Origin: Thermobifida cellulosilytica TB100
GTDB lineage: Bacteria; Actinomycetota; Actinomycetes; Streptosporangiales; Streptosporangiaceae
Assembly: GCF_001517975.1 (NCBI RefSeq)
Contig: NZ_KQ950181.1
Location: 128,052 to 192,051, forward strand
Length of the DNA: 64,000 nt
Reading direction: 5' to 3'
The notes under the pieces are model-generated. The model saw nothing but the letters and a program-made list of their open reading frames with translations. It did not search any database and was not told the origin of the DNA. The translations under genes and the position numbers were made by a program. The first letter of the stretch is position 1; every line of letters starts with the position of its first letter. Positions 46,069-52,072 of the stretch are shown here, piece after piece.

Positions 46069-48261
46069 ATGTTCTCTGCGCTCGGCCGGTTCACCTATCG
46101 GGGGCGAGTCTGGGTGCTCCTGGCCACGGTGGTGTTCGTCGTCTTCGCCGCGCTGTGGGGCACCGGGCTGTTCGGCTCGGTCAGCGACGGGGGGTTCGAG
46201 GACCCCGACGCGGAGTCCACCAGGGCGGCCGAGGTGATCGAGGAGGAGCTGGGCCACGACGCGGTGGACGTCGTGGCCGTGTACCGCAGCGACGAGCTGC
46301 GGGTGGACAACCCCACCTTCGCCAAGGCGGTGCAGCGGGTCCTCGACGACCTGCCCGACGAGTACGTCAAGTCGGCCACCAGCTACCTGGACGAGGACCT
46401 CAGCGACATCGAACGCGGCATCCTCGTCTCCGAGGACCGGCACGCGGTGTACGTGCCCATCACCCTCGTGGGCGAGGACCAGGTCGAGCGGATGGAGTCC
46501 TTCGAGGCGATCGCCGCCGACCTCGACGCCGGTCCGCTCGACACCTACCTGGGCGGCTCCGTCGCGATCCAGAGCGAACTGTCCGAGCAGGCCGAGACCG
46601 ACGTGGTGAGCGCCGAGATGATCTCCCTGCCGGTGCTGCTGGTCCTGCTCGTCGTCATCTTCGGCGGAGTGGTCGCCGCCCTGATGCCGCTGGCCGTCGG
46701 CGGTCTGGCGGTCCTCGGCGCGATGGTCCTGCTGCGCGCCCTCACCTACCTCACCGAGGTGTCGGTGTTCGCCGTCAACGTGGCCAGCATCCTCGGCCTG
46801 GGCCTGGCCATCGACTACGGCCTGTTCCTGGTCAGCCGGTTCCGCGAGGAGATGCGCCGCAGCGGCGACGTCGCCTCGGCCGTCCCCGTCACCCTGGCCA
46901 CGGCCGGGCGGACCGTCGCCTTCTCCGGCGTCACCGTGCTCATCGCCTTCGCCGGGCTGCTGTTCTTCCCGCAGCCCATCCTGCGCTCCATCGGCCTGGG
47001 CGGCATCGCCGTCGTCCTGTTCGACCTGGTCGCCGCGCTCGTCGTGCTCCCCGCCCTGCTGGGGGTCATCGGCCGCCGCATCGACGCGCTGCGGCTGCCC
47101 CTGCCCCGGCGGCGCTCCGGCGCCCGCGCCGACGACCGCGTGGGGGGCTGGTCGCGGCTGGCGCACAGCGTCATGCGGCGCCCGGTGCTCTACCTGCTCA
47201 CCGTCACCGCCGTGCTGGTCGCGTTCGCCTCGGCGCTCTTCTCCCTCGACGTCGGCTCCACCGACCAGCGCTACCTGCCCGACGAGGCCGGCAGCCGCCA
47301 GGCCACCGAGATGCTGCGGGAGGACTTCCCGGCTGGCGGCGTCAGCCAGATCGACGTGGTGGTCACCGGGGACGTCGCAGAGGACGACCTGGCGGACTTC
47401 GCCGCGGAGCTGGCCGACCTGGACGGGGCGGAGGGCGCCGGGGTCGGCCGGGTCGGGGACGGCGTCGCGCACCTGACCGTCGCCTACGAGGGCGAGATCG
47501 ACGACGACTCCACCGCGGACCTGGTGGCGGCGGTGCGCGGTGCCGACGCCCCCGCGGGCGCCGACGAGGTGCTGGTCGGCGGCCCGGCCGCGCAGCAGCT
47601 CGACAACATCGACGCCATCGTCGAGACCGTGCCCGCGACCCTGCTGTTCGTCACGCTGACCACCCTGGTCCTGCTGTTCCTGGCGTTCGGCTCGATCGTG
47701 CTGCCGGTCAAGGCGGTGGTCATGGGCCTGCTGTCCCTGGGCGCCTCCCTGGGCGTGGTCATCTGGGGCTTCCAGGAGGGGCACCTGGCCGACCTGCTCG
47801 GCTTCACCGCGGTCGGCACCATCGACCCGACCTTCCTGGTCCTCATCATCATCGTCGCCTTCGGCCTGGCCATGGACTACGAGCTGTTCCTGCTCAGCCG
47901 GGTCCGCGAGGAGTACCTGGCCACCGGCGACAACACCCACTCGGTGGCGGTGGGCCTGCAGCGCACCGGACGCATTATCACCAGCGCCGCGCTGCTGCTC
48001 ATCGTGGTGCTGGCCGCGATGGGCGTGTCCGACCTGCTGTTCCTCAAGATCATCGGCATCGGTCTGGCGGTGGCGGTGGTCGTGGACGCCACCCTGGTGC
48101 GCGCCCTGCTGGTGCCCGCCACGATGCGCCTGCTCGGCGCCGCCAACTGGTGGCTGCCCGGCCCGCTGCGCCGGCTGCACGACCGCATCGGCATCACCGA
48201 GGGCGAGGAGGCCGTGCAGCCCCGCCGCGAGGAGAAGGCGGAGGCGGGCGTCGGCTCCTGA
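46069..48261 (+). CDS. MMPL-family (RND superfamily) exporter
   Basis: The product is 730 residues with the two-fold MMPL layout: TM1, an external domain (about residues 40-170), TM2-6, a cytoplasmic loop, TM7, a second external domain and TM8-12. Motifs include LGLGLAIDYGLFLVSRFREE and the matching second copy VAFGLAMDYELFLLSRVREEY (Asp-Tyr pairs of the proton relay). It exports hydrophobic or amphipathic molecules; substrate unknown. It is regulated with the divergent TetR gene and ends in a strong terminator. Its position next to a microcin C-like locus makes it a candidate exporter for that product (inference). Confidence 0.93.
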   Translation: MFSALGRFTYRGRVWVLLATVVFVVFAALWGTGLFGSVSDGGFEDPDAESTRAAEVIEEELGHDAVDVVAVYRSDELRVDNPTFAKAVQRVLDDLPDEYVKSATSYLDEDLSDIERGILVSEDRHAVYVPITLVGEDQVERMESFEAIAADLDAGPLDTYLGGSVAIQSELSEQAETDVVSAEMISLPVLLVLLVVIFGGVVAALMPLAVGGLAVLGAMVLLRALTYLTEVSVFAVNVASILGLGLAIDYGLFLVSRFREEMRRSGDVASAVPVTLATAGRTVAFSGVTVLIAFAGLLFFPQPILRSIGLGGIAVVLFDLVAALVVLPALLGVIGRRIDALRLPLPRRRSGARADDRVGGWSRLAHSVMRRPVLYLLTVTAVLVAFASALFSLDVGSTDQRYLPDEAGSRQATEMLREDFPAGGVSQIDVVVTGDVAEDDLADFAAELADLDGAEGAGVGRVGDGVAHLTVAYEGEIDDDSTADLVAAVRGADAPAGADEVLVGGPAAQQLDNIDAIVETVPATLLFVTLTTLVLLFLAFGSIVLPVKAVVMGLLSLGASLGVVIWGFQEGHLADLLGFTAVGTIDPTFLVLIIIVAFGLAMDYELFLLSRVREEYLATGDNTHSVAVGLQRTGRIITSAALLLIVVLAAMGVSDLLFLKIIGIGLAVAVVVDATLVRALLVPATMRLLGAANWWLPGPLRRLHDRIGITEGEEAVQPRREEKAEAGVGS

Positions 48262-48292
48262 CCCCGCGCCGAGCCCGGATTGCCGACGGTCC

Positions 48293-48336
48293 CGCCCCCG
48301 GAGCCGCTCACACCGCCGAATGCGGCTCCGGGGGCG
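48293..48336 (+). terminator. Terminator of the MMPL gene
   Basis: Perfect 15-bp inverted repeat CGCCCCCGGAGCCGC (48293-48307) with its complement (48322-48336), 14-base loop. It uncouples the MMPL transcript from the small peptide gene 140 bases further on. Confidence 0.88.
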
Positions 48337-48474
48337 GAGCCGTGCGAGAAATCCGGAGAAACCTCTCCCTTTCCTCCGGGGGTCTGGTGTTAATTTCACT
48401 TCGGGACGCAGCAGATGGGATTCTCGCTGATCCGTCCCGATCTGGTCCGCTCCAGGAGAGGAAAGGAGATTTCC

Positions 48475-48498
48475 GTGAACGGCGACGGCAGCAACTAG
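48475..48498 (+). CDS. mccA: Putative microcin C-like precursor heptapeptide (MNGDGSN)
   Basis: GTG-AAC-GGC-GAC-GGC-AGC-AAC-TAG encodes fMet-Asn-Gly-Asp-Gly-Ser-Asn. AAAGGAG lies 6 bases before the GTG, an ideal ribosome binding site. E. coli MccA is MRTGNAN: also seven residues, also ending in a small residue plus Asn. MccB enzymes modify exactly this terminal Asn. The frame lies near an MccB homologue and a HIT hydrolase but on the opposite strand, not just upstream of mccB as in E. coli. A strong hairpin follows, and the MMPL terminator upstream implies its own promoter, which I could not define. Function is inferred; the peptide is too short for homology statistics. Confidence 0.7.
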   Translation: MNGDGSN

Positions 48499-48514
48499 CA
48501 GCGGAAACGAAGAA

Positions 48515-48551
48515 CATGAGGGTTGGAGGACCAGGTCTTCCAACCCTCATG
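48515..48551. terminator. Hairpin between the heptapeptide gene and the HIT gene
   Basis: 16-bp stem with one G-U pair (arms 48515-48530 and 48536-48551), 5-base loop. For minus-strand transcripts it is followed by TTCTTCGTTTCC, a T-rich tail suited to ending the mccB-HIT operon. For plus-strand transcripts it lies 17 bases after the heptapeptide stop; a hairpin at this place is also known after E. coli mccA. Confidence 0.82.
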
Positions 48552-48619
48552 GAAATCTGTGTGAATGTGTTTTCACGACGTGTCTTCGCGGGCTGTCGCC
48601 CAGAGAAGAAAAGTTTTTC

Positions 48620-49099
48620 TTATCGCTTCGAGTTCCTGATGCGTTCGGCCAGCACGGCCAGTTCCGCATCGTCAGCGCGGGTGTGGTCGTGGGAGGACAG
48701 GTAGCCCCGGTACCGGTCGAAGTAGACGTCCACCGAGGAGCGCACCGCCCGCCAGGCCGCGCCCTCGTTGCCCGCGGTGCCGTGCATGGGGAACAGTTTC
48801 GCGTGGGCGTGGTCCACGCCGTATCCCTCGTACATGATCCCGGTGCGTGCCACGTCCGCGAACGCGGCGTCCAGGCACCGGGCCGCCTCGCGGGCGGCCA
48901 GGTGCAGGGCGAGGTAGGCGTCGGTGTCCATCCGGACCACGTAGCTGGGCCGGTGGGCCTTGGGGATCACCACCGAGAACCCCTCGGTGTTGGGGAAGAT
49001 CGACAGGAATGCCAGGTGGTCCTCGTCCTCCCAGAACGGGTGGCAGGGCTCCTCCCCGGCGGCGATCGCGCAGAAGACGCAGGAAGCAGCGGAAGGCAA
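48620..49099 (-). CDS. HIT-family hydrolase, candidate microcin C immunity enzyme
   Basis: The product is 159 residues from a TTG with AAGGAGG 5 bases upstream. CVFCAIAAGEEP holds a CxxC zinc pair (C7, C10). FPNTEGFSVVIPKAHRPSYV is the HIT nucleotide pocket, and GVDHAHAKLFPMHG is the triad region with H97, H99 and Lys101 where a third His is usual. The middle His, the nucleophile in HIT enzymes, is kept. HIT hydrolases in microcin C-like clusters cut the phosphoramide bond of processed toxin and protect the producer. It is 35 bases downstream of the MccB-like gene on the same strand, hence the same operon. A general housekeeping HIT role remains possible. Confidence 0.88.
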   Translation of the reverse strand: MPSAASCVFCAIAAGEEPCHPFWEDEDHLAFLSIFPNTEGFSVVIPKAHRPSYVVRMDTDAYLALHLAAREAARCLDAAFADVARTGIMYEGYGVDHAHAKLFPMHGTAGNEGAAWRAVRSSVDVYFDRYRGYLSSHDHTRADDAELAVLAERIRNSKR

Positions 49100-49134
49100 A
49101 GAAACCTCCTTCGAGGTTGGTTGTGGTCGTGTAG

Positions 49135-50220
49135 TCAGGGCTGGAGCGGACCACAGGTTGGGCAGTCGGGATCGGGGATGCTTGGCTGCTCGTCCAGGCG
49201 CAGTTCGTGGGTCCACACGCCCACTCTCCGGCCCAGTGACTGCACAAATCCGAAATCGCCCAGGTATTTCAGAGCGTCAAGACTGGCCAACGCGGAGGAG
49301 AGCATGTTGGTCGGACCGTGCGAGGGAGCCTGGTACCGGCGGTTGATGCGGGATATCAAGGCGTCGAGTTCCGCGTTTCCTGAAGGGGCCTGGGCAGTCA
49401 GTGGACGACAGGACCAGCATCCCGTCTTCCCGGGGACGATCAGTGGTCCCCATACCGCGATGTCGTTGACGTAGCACACGTTGAGCCAGGCTGTTTCGGT
49501 CGTGACGCAGTGGGCGTTGACGAGTTCGGTGATGCCCGTGGAATCGGCGGACAGCACGAGCAGGTCGGCTTCGGGAAGGGCAGCGAGATCGGAGAGGTCG
49601 GTCATCCGTCGTCTGATCGTGCACACCTCGACGTCAGGGTTGCGGGAGCGTAGCTCCCGTGCCAGGACCTCGCATTTGGCTGCACCGACGTCGGACTCGG
49701 TGAACAGGTACTGCCGGGTCAGATTGCTCTTCTCGATGTGGTCGGCGTCGACGAGGGTCACCTGGCCCACTCCGGCGGTGGCCAGGGTGACCGACATCAG
49801 ATTGCCGATACCGCCGCAGCCCAAGAAGACGATGTGGCTGTCCGCCAGTCGCTTCTGGACCTCCTGCGAATCGGCACCCGAGAGCCTATAGAACAGGGAG
49901 GGGCGGCTGTAGCGGTCCTCCGGTCGGTAGGAGCCTGCCGGGATGAGGTAGTGGCCGCTACGAAAGATCTCCACGATTTCCTCAGCACGCCCAGGTGAGA
50001 GCCCGCATTCGCGCTCCAGGAAAGCAGCGGCCTCACCGTGAGTGCGGGGAGCCGAGTAGTGGTCGGCGAGACGGATCAAGGGATCCCAGAGGGACGAGTC
50101 GTCAAAGACCCGTTGAATGGAACCGAAACCGAGGAAGAGTTGACCGTCCTGAATACCGATTCGGACGTAGGGAGCGAGTGTGTGTGGTTCCTGAAGGACC
50201 TCGGCCGTGCTCTGACCCAC
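49135..50220 (-). CDS. mccB: MccB-like ThiF-family peptide nucleotidyltransferase
   Basis: The product is 361 residues (E. coli MccB has 350). Residues 1-100 form the MccB-type N-terminal peptide clamp region, ending RPEDRYSRPSLFYRLSGAD. The E1/ThiF domain has LGCGGIGNLMSVTLATAGVG (134-153), LVDADHIEKSNLTRQYLF, VLSADS, CYVNDIAVWGPLIVPGKTGC (249-268) and two zinc CxxC pairs (C268/C271, C353/C356). The blocks NRYS/DRYS, NLTRQ, YVNDIAVFGPL and VPGKTGC occur in the same order in MccB and not in ThiF or MoeB. MccB uses two NTPs to convert the precursor's last Asn to a nucleotidyl phosphoramide. GTG start with AAAGG upstream. Base composition is visibly lower in G+C than the flanks. Confidence 0.9.
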   Translation of the reverse strand: MGQSTAEVLQEPHTLAPYVRIGIQDGQLFLGFGSIQRVFDDSSLWDPLIRLADHYSAPRTHGEAAAFLERECGLSPGRAEEIVEIFRSGHYLIPAGSYRPEDRYSRPSLFYRLSGADSQEVQKRLADSHIVFLGCGGIGNLMSVTLATAGVGQVTLVDADHIEKSNLTRQYLFTESDVGAAKCEVLARELRSRNPDVEVCTIRRRMTDLSDLAALPEADLLVLSADSTGITELVNAHCVTTETAWLNVCYVNDIAVWGPLIVPGKTGCWSCRPLTAQAPSGNAELDALISRINRRYQAPSHGPTNMLSSALASLDALKYLGDFGFVQSLGRRVGVWTHELRLDEQPSIPDPDCPTCGPLQP

Positions 50221-50397
50221 AACTGACGCCTTTCACGGAAGTGGTCGATGACTGATGAGTTCCTGGTCCTGGACGGTAGAAGCAGCCGTTGGGTCAAGGA
50301 GCAAGGTTGCTTGAGATTGCTGACGTAGTGGTGGGAAATTTTTGAAGACTCCGCAGAGAGGCGGACAAACTGGGAGTACCTACCGAGGAGGAGAGGT

Positions 50398-50598
50398 ATG
50401 AAGCTGCGCAAGCTTGGAACGACGTCAGTTGGCGGGAAGTGCCCTACTCTGTACGAAACGGACAGCGGGGACATCGTCGTGCAGGGCTACCGACTCACCG
50501 ACGCCGAGGCGCTGGCTCAGTTGGAGGATGTGCTTCCCAACGAGACGTTCGTCATCGTTCCTCGAGAACTGATGGTTCGTTTCGCGCCCAAGGAGTAG
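50398..50598 (+). CDS. Small hypothetical protein, 66 residues, linked to DUF6879/XRE pair
   Basis: MKLRKLGTTSVGGKCPTLYE begins a compact alpha/beta-looking small protein with DIVVQGYRLTDAEALAQL in the middle and FAPKE at the end. It has GAGGAGG before the ATG and is 4 bases from the next gene, so it is co-transcribed with the DUF6879 and XRE genes. Such small proteins are common in these actinobacterial regulator triads. It is not a microcin C precursor by sequence: it is long and ends in Lys-Glu, not Asn. Confidence 0.75.
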   Translation: MKLRKLGTTSVGGKCPTLYETDSGDIVVQGYRLTDAEALAQLEDVLPNETFVIVPRELMVRFAPKE

Positions 50599-50602
50599 CG
50601 GT

Positions 50603-51130
50603 ATGCGCGAATACCTGAACGATGACGACTTCACTGCTTTGTTCCGGTCTTATCGGTACACTGCGTGGCGTCTGGAGACTCGGCGCTACTACGGCAACGT
50701 TGGTGAGGACAAGCAGTTCCAGGAGTGGTTGGCGGGGAAGGACCCCGGAGTCGAGTGGCTCAGACCGTGGCTGGGCATGGTGCGGGAGGAACTCGCCAAG
50801 GGGAAGCGGATGGAACGGGTGCGAATCGTCGATAACCCGCCCTCGGATTACCTGCGCTGGGAACTGTGGGCCACTCCCTACAACCTCGCGGTGGGTGAGG
50901 ACATCCGCTACCTGTCCCGGGACCACCCTATCGTCGCGGAACTTCCCGACGAGGATTTCTGGATCTTCGACAGCCGCACCTTGGCGCGGTTCGAGTTCGA
51001 TGGCGATGATGTCGCCGGCATCTGGCTTGACGACACTCCTGAAGCTGTTGTGACTGCTCTTGCCGCCCGGGACGCGGCGTGGCACCATGCGCTCACCTAC
51101 ACCGACTACCTGGCGGCAAGGGTGGGATGA
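50603..51130 (+). CDS. DUF6879 protein
   Basis: The product is 175 residues. It contains FTALFRSYRYTAWRLETRRYY, PWLGMVREELAKGKRMERVRIV, LRWELWATPYNLAVGEDIRYL and DFWIFDSRTLARFEFDG, the usual DUF6879 blocks. Members sit next to XRE regulators with a DUF5753 ligand domain, as here (ATGA overlap with the next gene). They are thought to act with those regulators; the biochemical role is unknown. Confidence 0.85.
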   Translation: MREYLNDDDFTALFRSYRYTAWRLETRRYYGNVGEDKQFQEWLAGKDPGVEWLRPWLGMVREELAKGKRMERVRIVDNPPSDYLRWELWATPYNLAVGEDIRYLSRDHPIVAELPDEDFWIFDSRTLARFEFDGDDVAGIWLDDTPEAVVTALAARDAAWHHALTYTDYLAARVG

Positions 51131-51966
51131 CCGACTACCAGACGGCCCGGACCTCCTTGGGGGCGCGGTTACGTGAGATCCGGATGGAGGCCGGGCTGTC
51201 AGGGCGGGCGTTGGCCCAAGCCCTGGGGTGGCATCCGTCAAAAGTGTCCAAGCTGGAGTTGGGCAGGCAGACCGCTTCTGTGGCGGACCTGAAAGCATGG
51301 GCGGCGGCCTGTGACGTGCCGGAGACCGCCGCCGAACTGCTTGCGATGCGCAGGACGCTGGAAACCCACTATGCGAGCTGGCGCCGACAGCTTGCTGGAG
51401 GCACCAGGGCCAGACAGGCGACCTTCGTCGACGTGGAGAGTCGGATGCGTCGACTCCGGGCTTTTGAGACAGCAGTGGTTCCAGGACTGATGCAAACCCC
51501 TGACTACGCCCGATACGTCCTGCGTAACGTGGTGGCCCTACACGGCGCACCGGACGATGTCGAAGCTGGTGTCCGTACCCGGATGGAACGCGCCCGCGTC
51601 CTCGAAGATCCGGGAAAGACGTTCGACATCGTCCTGTGGGAGCCGGTTCTGTATGCGCGGGTTTGCCCGGGGGAGGTCATGGTTGGCCAGTTGGACCGTA
51701 TTGCGGAGCTGATCATCCGCAAGGGTTCGATGATCGGGATTGTTCCGCTGCACATCCGGCTTCCCGCGATCCCCGAACACGGCTTCTGGATCTTCGACGA
51801 CGACCGTGTGAATGTGGAGACGGTCGGCGCAGAGCTCTCCCTCACCGACAACGACGCGATCGAGCCCTACCGCCGGGTCTTTGCGAGGCTCTCCCAGGCA
51901 GCATTGCGTGGCCAGGCCGCACTGCGCCTTGTGGCACGGGCACGGCATCAGCTCGTACCTGTCTGA
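51127..51966 (+). CDS. XRE-family regulator with DUF5753 domain
   Basis: The product is 279 residues. HTH at LGARLREIRMEAGLSGRALAQALGWHPSKVSKLELGRQ (seen in two parts, about residues 11-48), followed by the DUF5753 domain: VVPGLMQTPDYARYVLRNVV, RARVLEDPGKTFDIVLWEPVLY, GVVPLHIRLPAIPEHGFWIFDD-like block. It is of the WhiJ/AbaA-like group of actinobacterial regulators. It and the DUF6879 gene are the only regulators in the low-G+C island, so they may control the microcin C-like genes, or be an independent cassette. Confidence 0.9.
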   Translation: MTDYQTARTSLGARLREIRMEAGLSGRALAQALGWHPSKVSKLELGRQTASVADLKAWAAACDVPETAAELLAMRRTLETHYASWRRQLAGGTRARQATFVDVESRMRRLRAFETAVVPGLMQTPDYARYVLRNVVALHGAPDDVEAGVRTRMERARVLEDPGKTFDIVLWEPVLYARVCPGEVMVGQLDRIAELIIRKGSMIGIVPLHIRLPAIPEHGFWIFDDDRVNVETVGAELSLTDNDAIEPYRRVFARLSQAALRGQAALRLVARARHQLVPV

Positions 51967-51994
51967 TGACCGGGGCCGCCGCTGACTCCCCGGG

Positions 51995-52056
51995 CCGCGG
52001 ACGGGGAACGGCCCCGCCCCCGGAGGAGAGTCGGGGGAGCGGGGCCGCGTCCGCGG
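51995..52056. terminator. Long bidirectional hairpin between XRE and fadB-like genes
   Basis: Outer arms CCGCGGACG (51995-52003) and CGTCCGCGG (52048-52056), inner arms CGGCCCCGC (52009-52017) and GCGGGGCCG (52039-52047), with small bulges and further C/G pairing. It ends the two convergent transcription units. Confidence 0.8.
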
Positions 52057-52072
52057 GGGCGCTGCTACGGGG

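Noticed and set aside
48606..48621. AAGAAAA/TTTTCTT inverted repeat at the HIT stop codon
   Set aside because: A weak A/T stem with a 2-base loop; the GC-rich 16-bp hairpin nearby is a far better terminator.
50248..50328. 26-residue plus-strand reading frame (MTDEFLVLDGRSSRWVKEQG...) in the divergent region before mccB
   Set aside because: It has a weak RBS and ends in Leu-Leu-Thr, not Asn, so it does not fit an MccB substrate. It may be chance, or a leader peptide, but nothing more supports it.
50398..50598. 66-residue protein as the microcin C precursor
   Set aside because: It ends in Lys-Glu, is co-oriented with the DUF6879/XRE genes and looks folded; it fits the regulator cassette instead.
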